From the NCBI RefSeq assembly GCF_030161555.1, contig NZ_BSUK01000001.1, positions 1,736,001 through 1,800,000 on the forward strand: a stretch of DNA of 64,000 nucleotides, read 5' to 3'. Under the pieces are notes generated by a model that made no database searches, was not told the origin of the DNA, and saw only the letters and a list, made by a program, of their open reading frames with translations. The stretch's first letter is position 1; every line of letters starts with the position of its first letter. This DNA is from Luteimicrobium album (GTDB lineage: Bacteria > Actinomycetota > Actinomycetes > Actinomycetales > Cellulomonadaceae). The translations under genes and the position numbers were made by a program. Shown here in pieces: positions 55,120 through 63,290 of this stretch.

Positions 55120-56208
55120 ATGAGCCTCCGCCCGCCGTCGGGCGCACCTTCGACCGGCACCCCGACGACCGGCACCGCCCAGGTGCCGGTCGTCGTGCTG
55201 TCCGGGTACCTGGGCGCCGGCAAGACGACGCTGCTCAACCACCTGCTGTGCGCGCCCGGGGCGAGGGTCGGGGTCGTGATCAACGACTTCGGCGCGATCG
55301 GCGGCGACGCCGCGCTCGTGCGTGGGCAGGTCGACGAGCCCGCGTCGATCGCGGGCGGGTGCCTGTGCTGCCTGCCCGACGCCGGTGGTCTCGACGACGC
55401 CCTCGAGCGGCTCACGCACCCCCGCCTCCGCCTCGACGTCGTGGTCGTGGAGGCGAGCGGCGTCGCCGACCCGCGTGTGCTCCGCCGGCTGGTGCGGTTC
55501 AGCGGCGTCGAGCGGGTCCGGCCGGGCGGCGTCGTCGAGGTGCTCGACGCTCTCGCAGCGCCCGGACTCCTCGCTGACGGGACCCTGCGGGCGGAGCGCT
55601 TCGCGGCCGCGTCGCTCGTCGTCGTGACGAAGACGGACCTTCTCGCCGAGGCCGAGCGTGCGCCGCGCCTGCGCGACCTCACGGCGGCGGTGCGGGCGAG
55701 GAACCCGGACGTGACGGTCGTCGTGGCGCCCGGTGGCCGGATCGACCCGGCGCTCGTCTTCGACGCCGCCGCTGCGGCTGACCCCGCCGACGAGCTCCCC
55801 TTGGGCGCTCTCGTCCGCTCCGGTGAGCGCCATCACCGCCACGGTGAGCATCCCCACGCCGACACGGTCGCGGTCCTGGCACCCGAGCCGGTCGACCCCG
55901 GGGCGCTCGTCGACCTGCTCGAGGACCCGCCTGCCGGGGTCTACCGGCTCAAGGGGACGGTCGTCGTCGACACAGGCAGGGCCTTGCGGAGGTACGTGGT
56001 ACATCTCGTCGGGCGACAGGTGTACATCGCCTCGCACGACGGCGGCCCGCACGGCCCGGACGGGCTGGTCGCGATCGGGCCGCACCTCGACGAGGGGGAG
56101 GTGCGTGGCCGCCTGGCCTCGGCCCTGCGCCCGGACGCGGGCCGGGCGGCGTCCGCCAGGAGCGACGGCCTGCGTCGCCTCGTCCGCCATCGCCGCCTCA
56201 GCACCTGA
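55120..56208 (+). CDS. CobW/COG0523 GTPase metallochaperone
   Basis: 362 residues. Walker [33 protein letters not shown], the metal-binding CxCC in [24 protein letters not shown], NKxD-type segment [13 protein letters not shown], His-rich [15 protein letters not shown], and the CobW_C domain ([25 protein letters not shown]). This is a full COG0523 protein, likely inserting or delivering zinc to client enzymes during starvation. It is the last gene of the Zn-free ribosomal operon and, unlike the divergent Mrf-like protein, keeps GTPase motifs. Intact. Confidence 0.93.
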   Translation: MSLRPPSGAPSTGTPTTGTAQVPVVVLSGYLGAGKTTLLNHLLCAPGARVGVVINDFGAIGGDAALVRGQVDEPASIAGGCLCCLPDAGGLDDALERLTHPRLRLDVVVVEASGVADPRVLRRLVRFSGVERVRPGGVVEVLDALAAPGLLADGTLRAERFAAASLVVVTKTDLLAEAERAPRLRDLTAAVRARNPDVTVVVAPGGRIDPALVFDAAAAADPADELPLGALVRSGERHHRHGEHPHADTVAVLAPEPVDPGALVDLLEDPPAGVYRLKGTVVVDTGRALRRYVVHLVGRQVYIASHDGGPHGPDGLVAIGPHLDEGEVRGRLASALRPDAGRAASARSDGLRRLVRHRRLST

Positions 56209-56245
56209 CCGCGAAGCAGGCCTCCGGGAGGCCTGCTTCGCGGTC
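56207..56245. terminator. Bidirectional terminator between cobW and znuB
   Basis: GACCGCGAAGCAGGCCTCC and its exact inverse complement GGAGGCCTGCTTCGCGGTC form a 19-bp stem around a single G (in practice a CCGGG loop). It overlaps the cobW stop and precedes the convergent znuB stop, isolating the two zinc-responsive operons. Confidence 0.9.
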
Positions 56246-56246
56246 G

Positions 56247-57152
56247 TCAGGCGTGGACCGGGTGCTCTGCGGTGGCGCGCGTAGGCGCGCCCACGATCGC
56301 CCCGCCGGCGCGGTGCGACGCCCGCGCGGACAGCCACACGACGAACCACACGAGGCACGCGATGGTCACGACGACGAAGCTCGGCGGCAGGTTGAGCATC
56401 GCGGAGAACGCGAGCCCCGCCCACACGGAGACGAGCGAGATCGCGGCGGACACGGCCATGGCGCGCCGCGGTCGCGGCGTGAGCTGGATGCCGGTGGCGG
56501 CGGGCGTCACGACGAGCGCGAACAGCAACAGCGTCCCGACGACCTGCACGGCCATCGTGATGACGAGCCCGAGCAGCGCCATGAAGACCACGGAGAGCGT
56601 CCGGACGGGCACGCCGCGCGCCTCGGCGACCTCGGAGTCGACGGACGCGAACAGCAGCGGCCGGTAGATCAGCGCGACGGCGGCGGCCAGCGCGACCAGC
56701 ATGATCGCGAACACGACGAGCTGGTCGTTCGTGATGGCGAGGAGGTTGCCGAACAGGACGTTCGTCATGGTCGACGACGACTTGGTCGCGAGCGAGTTGA
56801 AGTAGAGGCCCAGCCCGGTCGCCATGGCGAGGACGGTGCCGGTCGCGACCTCCCGGTCGGCGGCTTTCTTGCCGAGCGCGCCGATGACGAGCGCGCCCCC
56901 GACGGCGAAGATCCCGAGCCCGAGGCTCACGGGGATCCCGATCAGGACGGCGCCCGTGGCCCCGGGCAGGCCGATGTGCGCGAGCGCGTGCGAGGCGAAC
57001 GCGGTGTTCCGCACGATCACGAAGTACCCGATGAGGCCCGCGGCGAGCGCCACGATGGTCCCGCCGAGCAGCGCGTTGCGCATGAAGTCGGAGGTGAGGA
57101 TCTCCCACCAGTTGTCCTGGTAGGTCACGAGGTCGACGGTCCGCACGATCAC
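56247..57152 (-). CDS. znuB: Zinc ABC transporter permease
   Basis: 301 residues with eight hydrophobic segments. FMRNALLGGTIVALAAGLIGYFVIVRNTAFASHALAHIGLPGATGAVL is the ABC-3 family start; QLVVFAIML and GTLLLFALVVTPAATGIQL follow. It forms the membrane channel of the ZnuABC zinc importer. The start overlaps the znuC stop by four bases. Intact. Confidence 0.9.
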   Translation of the reverse strand: MIVRTVDLVTYQDNWWEILTSDFMRNALLGGTIVALAAGLIGYFVIVRNTAFASHALAHIGLPGATGAVLIGIPVSLGLGIFAVGGALVIGALGKKAADREVATGTVLAMATGLGLYFNSLATKSSSTMTNVLFGNLLAITNDQLVVFAIMLVALAAAVALIYRPLLFASVDSEVAEARGVPVRTLSVVFMALLGLVITMAVQVVGTLLLFALVVTPAATGIQLTPRPRRAMAVSAAISLVSVWAGLAFSAMLNLPPSFVVVTIACLVWFVVWLSARASHRAGGAIVGAPTRATAEHPVHA

Positions 57153-57991
57153 ACGCTCCTCATGAACAGCTCGCCCTGCGGGGTACGGACGACCTCGATG
57201 CGCGTCCCGTACAGGTGGCTGAGCAGGTCCTCGTCGACGACGCCCGACAGGGGCGCGTGGTGGGCGTGCCCGTCGAGCAGGTAGACGGCGCCGTCGAGCA
57301 CCGACAGCAGGGGGTTGAGGTCGTGCGCGACGACCAGGATGGTGACCCCGAGGTCCTTGTTGAGGCGCCCGAGGAGGTCGACGATCTCGCGCTGGTTGCG
57401 CAGGTCGAGGCTCGCGAGGGGCTCGTCGAGGACGACGAGCCGGGGCCTCGACACGATGGCCTGCGCGATGGCGACGCGCTGCCGCTGCCCGCCGGAGAGC
57501 TGGGACACACGGCGGTTCGCGAACTCGGTGGCGTCGACGGCGGCGAGCGCCTGGTCGACGCGTTCGCGCTGCTCGCGGGTGATCCGGGAGAACGCCCAGC
57601 GGCTCCCGGTGAGCCCGAGCAGGACGGCGTCGCGCGCGCGGATCGCGTCGCCCGCCGTCGAGGTGTAGTCCTGCGGGACGTAGCCGATGTCGTCACGGCC
57701 CGACGACGGCCCCTCGCCCGGGGCGTGCCCGAGCACCCGGACCCGGCCGGACGCCGTCGGGACGAGCCCGAGGATGACCTTGATCATGGTCGTCTTGCCG
57801 GAGCCGTTGGAGCCGATGATCGCGGTGACGGACCCGGTGGGGATCTCGAACGTGCCCTCGGACCAGACGAGGCGCCCGCCCCGCACGACGCTCACGTCGT
57901 CGAAGACGAGCGCCGGGGGCGCGGCCGCAGCCCCGGCCGCGGACGTGACGTCGGCGGCCGGGGCGGTGGCGGTGGGGTCAGGCGTCGACAC
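57149..57991 (-). CDS. znuC: Zinc ABC transporter ATP-binding protein
   Basis: 280 residues. After an Ala/Pro-rich start, Walker A GSNGSGKTT, Q-loop YVPQDYTST, signature LSGGQRQRVAIAQAI, Walker B LVVLDEPLASLDL and H-loop VAHDLNPLL are visible. C-terminal HAHHAPL may bind metal. The start lies inside the end of znuA (14-base overlap), so the three genes are co-translated. Intact. Confidence 0.92.
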   Translation of the reverse strand: MSTPDPTATAPAADVTSAAGAAAAPPALVFDDVSVVRGGRLVWSEGTFEIPTGSVTAIIGSNGSGKTTMIKVILGLVPTASGRVRVLGHAPGEGPSSGRDDIGYVPQDYTSTAGDAIRARDAVLLGLTGSRWAFSRITREQRERVDQALAAVDATEFANRRVSQLSGGQRQRVAIAQAIVSRPRLVVLDEPLASLDLRNQREIVDLLGRLNKDLGVTILVVAHDLNPLLSVLDGAVYLLDGHAHHAPLSGVVDEDLLSHLYGTRIEVVRTPQGELFMRSV

Positions 57992-58931
57992 CGAGGGCCT
58001 TCGCGAGCGCGGTGAGCTGGGACACCTGCCAATCCTCGAACGACGACGCGCCGGGCGCCACCGTCTCGGTGACGTCGACGATCGGCACGCCCGCCTTCTC
58101 GGCGGCCTGGTGGACCTGCTCGGGGATCGAGCCCTCGGTCTGCGTGTTGTAGATCAGGACGTCGATCTGCTTGGCGGCGATCGCGGTCTGGAACTCCTTG
58201 AGGTCGGCGGGCGAAGGGTCGGACTCGTTGGCGGCGGCGCGTGCGAAGCCTTCCGGGGTCTTGTCGACGAGCCCGACGGCCTGCGCCATGTAGTCGAAGA
58301 CGCCCTCGGTCGCGCCGTACGTCTTGCCGGCCGCCTCGCTCTTGAGCTTCGCGACGAGGTCGGTGTACGGCTTGAGCGTCGCGGTGAGCGCGGTGCGCTG
58401 GTCCTCGAAGTAGCTCTTGGCGTCGGGTGCGAGGGTCTCGAGCTCCTGCGTGACGGCGTCGGCGACCTTGCTCACGTAGTCCGGCGAGTACCAGAGGTGC
58501 GGGTTCGCGCCGTCGTCGGCGCCGACGACCTCGCCGGCGTCGACGACGGGGGCGGACTTCGCGGACGACGCGGCGAGCTTGGACGCCCACGGGTCGTAGT
58601 CGGCACCGTTGACCACGACGAGCTTCGCCTTGGTGAACTTCACCGCGTCCGCCGGGGAGGGTTCGTAGTCGTGGGGGTCGACGGACGAGCTCGCGAGCAC
58701 GGTGCTGACCTGCGCGCAGTCGCCTCCGAGCTGGCTCACGAGGTCGCCCCACTGGTCGACGCTGACGACGACGTCGACGGGCGCGGCCGGGCAGGCGCCG
58801 GAGGTGGTCTTGGCGCCGGCGTCGTCCGAGGAGGAGCACGCGGCGAGGGTGAGGAGGCTCGCCGCGCCGAGCGTGGCGGTGGCGGCGAGGGCGAGTCGGC
58901 GACGTCGGGAGGGGTGGGCACGGAAGCTCAT
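57978..58931 (-). CDS. znuA: Zinc ABC transporter substrate-binding lipoprotein
   Basis: About 317 residues. The lipobox is LTLAACSSS. Metal-site residues expected for ZnuA/cluster A-I are seen as His in SSVDPHDYEPSP, His in GANPHLWYSPDYV, and the ligand region NESDPSPADLKEFQ; the usual third His loop is short, and the His-rich loop typical of proteobacterial ZnuA is absent. ATG at 58931 (MSFRAHPS) was preferred over the ATG at 58943 because the latter lies only two bases from the Zur-like box. Intact; first gene of znuACB. Confidence 0.9.
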   Translation of the reverse strand: MSFRAHPSRRRRLALAATATLGAASLLTLAACSSSDDAGAKTTSGACPAAPVDVVVSVDQWGDLVSQLGGDCAQVSTVLASSSVDPHDYEPSPADAVKFTKAKLVVVNGADYDPWASKLAASSAKSAPVVDAGEVVGADDGANPHLWYSPDYVSKVADAVTQELETLAPDAKSYFEDQRTALTATLKPYTDLVAKLKSEAAGKTYGATEGVFDYMAQAVGLVDKTPEGFARAAANESDPSPADLKEFQTAIAAKQIDVLIYNTQTEGSIPEQVHQAAEKAGVPIVDVTETVAPGASSFEDWQVSQLTALAKALGVDA

Positions 58932-58945
58932 GTCGATAACCATAA

Positions 58946-58960
58946 TGAGAATCCTTCTCG
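58946..58960 (-). promoter_or_regulatory. zur box: Zur-like operator upstream of znuA
   Basis: TGAGAATCCTTCTCG is a 7-1-7 inverted repeat sharing the TGAGAA half-site with the box at 53725. It lies 15 bases before the znuA start in an AT-rich patch (ATAACCATAATGAGAATCC), where a bound repressor would block initiation. Confidence 0.78.
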
Positions 58961-59120
58961 GGAAGCAAACCGTGAGACGCCCCACCGGCCTGTCGAGTGC
59001 GCATCGGAGCCGCGGATTCCCTAGAGTTGGGCCGACGTCCGGCGGTCCGGACGGGCCGCAGAGCCGGCACGGGGGCCGTCGGCCACCGTTGGCTCTGGTC
59101 CACACGATGAAGGGAATGGC

Positions 59121-59402
59121 ATGTCGCTCAACAAGTCCGAGCTCGTCTCGGCCATCGCGGAGAAGTCCGACCTCACGAAGGCGCAGGCCGAGGACGCGCT
59201 CAACGCCTTCCAGGAGGTGCTGATCGAGTCGCTGGGCAAGGGCGAGGCCGTCAAGCTCACGGGCCTGCTCTCGGTCGAGCGCGTCGAGCGCGCCGCCCGC
59301 ACCGGTCGCAACCCGCGCACCGGCGAGGAGATCGCCATCCCCGCCGGCTTCGGTGTGAAGCTCTCGGCCGGCAGCCTCCTGAAGAAGGCCGTCTCCGCCT
59401 GA
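59121..59402 (+). CDS. hup: HU-family DNA-binding protein
   Basis: 93 residues: SLNKSELVSAIAEKSDLTKA, a helical body, the DNA-gripping arm TGRNPRTGEEIAIPAGFGVK and the end AGSLLKKAVSA. It is the short HU form without the long Lys/Ala-rich tail of mycobacterial Hup[13 protein letters not shown] before ATG. Architectural nucleoid protein; intact. Confidence 0.95.
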   Translation: MSLNKSELVSAIAEKSDLTKAQAEDALNAFQEVLIESLGKGEAVKLTGLLSVERVERAARTGRNPRTGEEIAIPAGFGVKLSAGSLLKKAVSA

Positions 59403-59415
59403 GACCAGCATCACC

Positions 59416-59477
59416 GGCACCGCCCCTGGCGGGGCGGTGCCCGCCCGAGGGGTCGCACGTCCGCGTGCGACCCCTCG
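59416..59477 (+). terminator. Tandem stem-loops after hup
   Basis: GGCACCGCCCC/GGGGCGGTGCC with a TGGC loop is followed at once by CGAGGGGTCGCACG/CGTGCGACCCCTCG with a TCCG loop. Both stems are perfect. They form a strong double terminator for the abundant hup transcript. Confidence 0.88.
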
Positions 59478-59544
59478 CTGCGTCTTCACGGTCCCCGGGC
59501 GCGTCGCGAGCCGCCTCACAGGCAGGGGTGCGAGCATCGCCCGC

Positions 59545-61095
59545 GTGAGCAGCCCCCGGCATGCCGAGCGTCCCCGTCCCGCGTCGCGCCCCGAGGCGCA
59601 CGGGCACGCGCACGGTCACGGCCACGACCCGGCGCTCGCGGCGTCCGTCCGCACGACGACGCGCACCCGGGTCGTCGTGCTGGCGCTGCTGCTGCCGGTG
59701 CTCGTCGCGACCGTCGTGGGCGCCGTCGTGCTCTGGCCGAGCGGCGACCGCCTGCCCGACAAGATCTCGGGCAGCGTTCCCGGGGCGGTGGTGCTGCACG
59801 GCACCGTGACCGGGCCGGCGGACAAGAGCGGGAACGTGCCCGTCCGCGTGACCCGGGTCGGCAAGCCGACGCCGGACCCGACCGCGCCGTCGTCGGACAG
59901 CGGGACCTCGCCCGTGAAGGTCGGCCAGAAGGTCCAGGCGAGCGCCCCGACCGAGCTGGCGCAGTACGGCTTCAAGGCCGGCCAGAAGGTCACGGTCCTC
60001 TACCTCCCGACGGGGGCCGCGGACCAGGCAGCAGGCTCGGGGACCGGCGACGCCGCGGGCAACCAGGACGCGACGACGGGCGACGGGAGCGCCGGGAACG
60101 CCGGCGGCGACCCCGTCGACGGCAGCGTCGACCTCGGCAACCAGAGCGCCTACGGCATCGTCGACTTCGACCGCTCGTTCCCCGTCGGCCTGCTCGCGAT
60201 CACCTTCGCGGTCCTCGTCGTGGTGGTCGCGCGATGGCGCGGTCTCGCCGCGCTGGCCGGTCTCGCCGTCGCGCTCGTCACGGTCGGCTTCTTCACGGTC
60301 CCGGCGCTGCTCGAGGGCCACTCGGCGCTCGGGGTCGCGCTCGTCACCGCGGTCGCGGTCATGTTCGTGACGCTGTATCTGGCGCACGGGTTCACGATCC
60401 GCACGTCGACCGCCCTGCTCGGGACGCTCGCAGGCATCGCGATCGCCGGGGCGCTCGCCTGGTGGGCGTCGGGCGCGGCGCAGGTCACGGGTGCGACGAG
60501 CGAGGAGTCGTACTGGCTCCCCAGCCAGGCGCCGCACGTGAACCTCGCGGGCGTCGCGCTGTGCGGCATGATCCTCGCCGGCCTCGGGGCGCTCAACGAC
60601 GTGACCATCACGCAGGCATCGTCGGTCTGGGAGCTGCGCGCCGTCGCGCCGGACGCGAGCCGGCGGTCGCTGTTCACGTCGGCGCTGCGGATCGGGCGCG
60701 ACCACATCGCGTCGACCGTCTACACGATCGCGTTCGCGTACCTCGGCGCGTCCCTGCCGCTCCTGCTCGCGGTGTGGCTGCAGGAGCAGCCCCTCAGCAT
60801 CTCCCTGACGACCGGCTCGATCGTCGAGGAGGTGGTGCGGACCCTCGTCGGCACCATAGGGCTGGTGCTCGCGATCCCGCTCACGACGGCGATCGCGGCC
60901 GTCTGCGTGCCCGGCGGGCCGGGCGGCGGTCGACCGGCGGACGCACGACCGGACGCACGACCGGACAGGCGGCCGGGCGAGGTGCGGCGCCCGGTAGACT
61001 CGGCCACGGCGATGGATCCCGCCGAGGCCACCGTCGCCGGCACTGGCCAGATGAGCGACAGCGAGTTCTGGTCCGACCGGCGCGGCCGCGCCTGA
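59545..61095 (+). CDS. YibE/F-like membrane protein with His-rich N-terminus
   Basis: 516 residues. The cytoplasmic N-terminus has the metal-binding-like HGHAHGHGHD. One membrane segment is followed by a soluble OB-like part (VVLHGTVTGPADKSGNVPVRVTRV, Gly/Asp/Ala-rich insert) and then seven or more membrane helices with GFTIRTSTALLGTLAGIAIAG, LCGMILAGLGALNDVTITQASSVWEL and GSIVEEVVRTLVGTIGLVLAIPLTT, which are YibE/F family signatures. The C-terminal tail is Pro/Arg/Asp-rich. Function of the family is unknown. The His cluster and the neighbouring znu locus hint at a metal role, but this is inference. Confidence 0.85.
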   Translation: MSSPRHAERPRPASRPEAHGHAHGHGHDPALAASVRTTTRTRVVVLALLLPVLVATVVGAVVLWPSGDRLPDKISGSVPGAVVLHGTVTGPADKSGNVPVRVTRVGKPTPDPTAPSSDSGTSPVKVGQKVQASAPTELAQYGFKAGQKVTVLYLPTGAADQAAGSGTGDAAGNQDATTGDGSAGNAGGDPVDGSVDLGNQSAYGIVDFDRSFPVGLLAITFAVLVVVVARWRGLAALAGLAVALVTVGFFTVPALLEGHSALGVALVTAVAVMFVTLYLAHGFTIRTSTALLGTLAGIAIAGALAWWASGAAQVTGATSEESYWLPSQAPHVNLAGVALCGMILAGLGALNDVTITQASSVWELRAVAPDASRRSLFTSALRIGRDHIASTVYTIAFAYLGASLPLLLAVWLQEQPLSISLTTGSIVEEVVRTLVGTIGLVLAIPLTTAIAAVCVPGGPGGGRPADARPDARPDRRPGEVRRPVDSATAMDPAEATVAGTGQMSDSEFWSDRRGRA

Positions 61096-61152
61096 ACCGC
61101 CTCTCCCGGCTGATGGTTCCTGTCTGCAACGTTCCGCGCGGATAGGAGAGCT

Positions 61153-61622
61153 GTGCCCGCCACGAGGCATCGCCCGCACCACCTCGACCCGGTGCTGCTG
61201 CTCGTCGTCGCCGTCGGGGGCGGCCTCGGAACGTGCGCCCGCTACGGGCTGACCAAGGTCTTCCACGTCGAGCACGGGCTACCCGTCCCGACGCTCGTCG
61301 CCAACCTCATCGGTGCGTTCCTCCTGGGCATCCTGCTCGAGCTCCTCGTCCGCGCGGGCCGCGAGACCCACGGGCGCCGAGTGCTGCGCCTCGGCATCGG
61401 CACGGGCTTCATGGGGGCTTCACGACTTTCTCGAGCCTCGCGCTCGAGGTCGAGCGCCTGCTGCAGGACGGCCGGGTGGGGCTCGCGTTCACGTACGGCG
61501 TCGGGAGCGTCGTCGTCGGGTTCGCGGTGTGCCTCGCGGGCGTCATGCTCGCGGCCCGTCACCACCGCCGGCTCGTGGTGCTGCTGCCGCGCGACCCCGA
61601 CGCCTCGGAGCTCGGGCTGTGA
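61153..61622 (+). CDS. crcB: Fluoride exporter CrcB/Fluc, subunit 1 (one frame change)
   Basis: About 156 residues, four membrane helices. LLVVAVGGGLGTCARYGLTK, PTLVANLIGAFLLGILLE and LGIGTGFMGGFTTFSSLALEVERLL are CrcB signatures; the GGFTTFSS segment lines the fluoride pore. A -1 change at 61411-61416 (ATGGGGGCTT) splits that very motif. GTG start with AGGAGAGCT upstream. The stop overlaps the second crcB (GTGA). Pairs of divergent CrcB subunits form heterodimeric channels. Confidence 0.9.
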
Positions 61623-62002
61623 GCGGCACGCTCGCCTGGGTGCTCGTCTGCGTGCTGGGAGGTGTGGGCGCGGTCGCGCGGTTCGTCGTCGACGGCGCGA
61701 TCAAGGGCCGCTGGACCCGCGCTTTCCCCGTCGCGACCTTCTCGATCAACGTCACCGGCTCGTTCGTGATCGGCGTCCTCGCGGGCGCGCAGGCGTACGG
61801 ACCCCTGACCGCCAACGGGTACCTCCTGCTGGCCACCGGCTTCTGCGGCGGGTACACCACCTTCTCTACGGCGATGGTCGAGACCGTGCGCCTCGTCCAG
61901 GCCGGCGACGTGCGCCGCGCCGTCGGGAGCGGGCTCGGCACGCTGATCGTGTGCGTCGGCGCGGCCGCGCTGGGTGTTGGGCTGGCCTCGCTCGTCTGGT
62001 GA
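61619..62002 (+). CDS. crcB: Fluoride exporter CrcB/Fluc, subunit 2
   Basis: 127 residues, four membrane helices: LVCVLGGVGAVARFVVDGAI, FSINVTGSFVIGVLAG, LLLATGFCGGYTTFSTAMVETVRL. Pore residues Asn in SINVTGSF and Phe/Thr in GYTTFST are kept. GTG overlaps the stop of subunit 1. Intact. No fluoride riboswitch was recognised upstream of the pair. Confidence 0.92.
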   Translation: MSGTLAWVLVCVLGGVGAVARFVVDGAIKGRWTRAFPVATFSINVTGSFVIGVLAGAQAYGPLTANGYLLLATGFCGGYTTFSTAMVETVRLVQAGDVRRAVGSGLGTLIVCVGAAALGVGLASLVW

Positions 62003-62036
62003 CGGCCGCGCTGCCGGCGTGCTGAGGCGCGCCCGA

Positions 62037-62477
62037 TCAGAGGGCGCCCGGCATGTCCGGGCCGAGGATCCGCTCGAGGAGCGCGCCGAAGCGCTGCCGG
62101 TCGGCCGGCTCGAGCGGGGCGAGCGAGCTCGCGAGCACGGCGTCCGCCTCGCGCTGGCCGGCGACGCGGAGCCGCTCGCCCTTCTCGGTGATGCGGTGCC
62201 GGACGGCGCGTCCGGGCCCGTCGGCGCGCTCCAGCAGCCCACGCGCGACCGTCCGGGCCGCGAGCGTCCCCATCGCCTGGTCGCTCTGGAACGTCAGGAC
62301 CGCGAGGTCGTGCAGCGAGGCGCCGGGGTGCGCGTGCAGGTGCCGCAGGGTGTCCCACTGGGCGAGGGTCAACCCGAGCGGAGCGAGGCGCGCCTCGAGC
62401 GCGCGGTGGTGGCGCACCTGGAGCCGCTTGACCGCGAGCCCGAGCTGTCCGTCCTCGTAGGTGGTCCTGTCGGCCAT
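62037..62477 (-). CDS. MarR-family transcriptional regulator
   Basis: 146 residues: RRHHRALEARLAPLGLTLAQWDTLRHL-type N-terminal helices (as VKRLQVRHHRALEARLAPLG), the winged helix ASLHDLAVLTFQSDQAMGTLAARTVARGLLERADGPGRAVRHRITEKGERL, and a C-terminal dimer helix. Divergent from an alpha/beta hydrolase across a 30-bp palindrome, the probable operator. Intact. Confidence 0.9.
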   Translation of the reverse strand: MADRTTYEDGQLGLAVKRLQVRHHRALEARLAPLGLTLAQWDTLRHLHAHPGASLHDLAVLTFQSDQAMGTLAARTVARGLLERADGPGRAVRHRITEKGERLRVAGQREADAVLASSLAPLEPADRQRFGALLERILGPDMPGAL

Positions 62478-62488
62478 GGCACCCACTG

Positions 62489-62518
62489 TATCAAGGTCCT
62501 TATCTAAGGATGTTGATA
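62489..62518. promoter_or_regulatory. 30-bp palindromic MarR operator
   Basis: TATCAA-gg-TCCTTA-tc-TAAGGA-tg-TTGATA: all twelve paired positions of the two nested arms match. The TATCAA...TTGATA ends are typical of MarR/OhrR-type boxes. It covers the promoter space between the divergent genes, with 12 bases to the MarR start and 4 to the hydrolase GTG, so it can switch off both. Confidence 0.85.
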
Positions 62519-62522
62519 TAGC

Positions 62523-63281
62523 GTGAGCGGCATGATCATCGACTCCGTGCCCCTGACCCTGTCCGACGTCGGGACCGGCGCGCCGGTGCTCCTGCTGCAC
62601 GGCGGGGGTGGCCCGGCCTCCGTCGCGCCGTTCGTCCCGCTCCTGGCCGACCGGCTCGGCGCCCGCGTGCTCGTCCCGACCCACCCCGGGTTCGCCGGCG
62701 CCGAGCGCCCCGACGGACTCACGACGGTCCGCGAGCTCGCTGCGCTCTACGCCCGCCTCCTCGACGAGCTCGACCTCGACGAGGTCACCGTCGTCGGGAA
62801 CTCGATCGGCGGCTGGGTCGCGCAGGAGCTCGCGCTCCTCGGCTCCACATGCGTCGGGCGGGTCGTGCTCGTCGACTCCGTGGGCGTCGAGGTCCCCGGC
62901 CACCCCGTCGCCGACTTCTTCGCGCTGACGTTCCCCGAGCTCGCGCGGCTCAGCTACCACGACCCCGAGCGCTTCCGGATCGACCCCGACGCGCTCCCGC
63001 CCGAGGGACACGCCGTCCTCGCCGCGAACCGCGCCGTTCTCGCGGTGTACGCCGGCGCGGGCATGACCGACCCGACCCTGCTCGCGCGGCTGCGCGGGGT
63101 CGAGGTCCCGACCCTCGTCGTCTGGGGCGAGGACGACCGCATCGCCGACCCGGGCTACGGGCGGGCGCTCGCCGCTGCGATCCCGGGTGCGCAGTTCGAG
63201 CTGCTGTCACGCACCGGCCACCTGCCCCAGCTCGAGAGCCCCGAGCTCCTCGCCGACGTCGTCGCCCGCTTCGCCCGCTGA
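62523..63281 (+). CDS. Alpha/beta hydrolase
   Basis: 252 residues with a complete catalytic set: oxyanion region LLLHGGGGPASV, nucleophile GNSIGG, acid in VWGEDDRIADPGYG and His in SRTGHLPQLE. It resembles C-C bond hydrolase/haloperoxidase-like esterases. GTG at 62523 or ATG at 62532 (MIIDSVPL); with only four bases between operator and GTG, the mRNA is probably leaderless or starts inside the operator. MarR-controlled. Intact. Confidence 0.88.
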   Translation: MSGMIIDSVPLTLSDVGTGAPVLLLHGGGGPASVAPFVPLLADRLGARVLVPTHPGFAGAERPDGLTTVRELAALYARLLDELDLDEVTVVGNSIGGWVAQELALLGSTCVGRVVLVDSVGVEVPGHPVADFFALTFPELARLSYHDPERFRIDPDALPPEGHAVLAANRAVLAVYAGAGMTDPTLLARLRGVEVPTLVVWGEDDRIADPGYGRALAAAIPGAQFELLSRTGHLPQLESPELLADVVARFAR

Positions 63282-63290
63282 CCTCGCGTT

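Noticed and set aside
61096..61152. Fluoride riboswitch upstream of crcB
   Set aside because: The 57-bp gap is too short and shows no conserved fluoride aptamer core.
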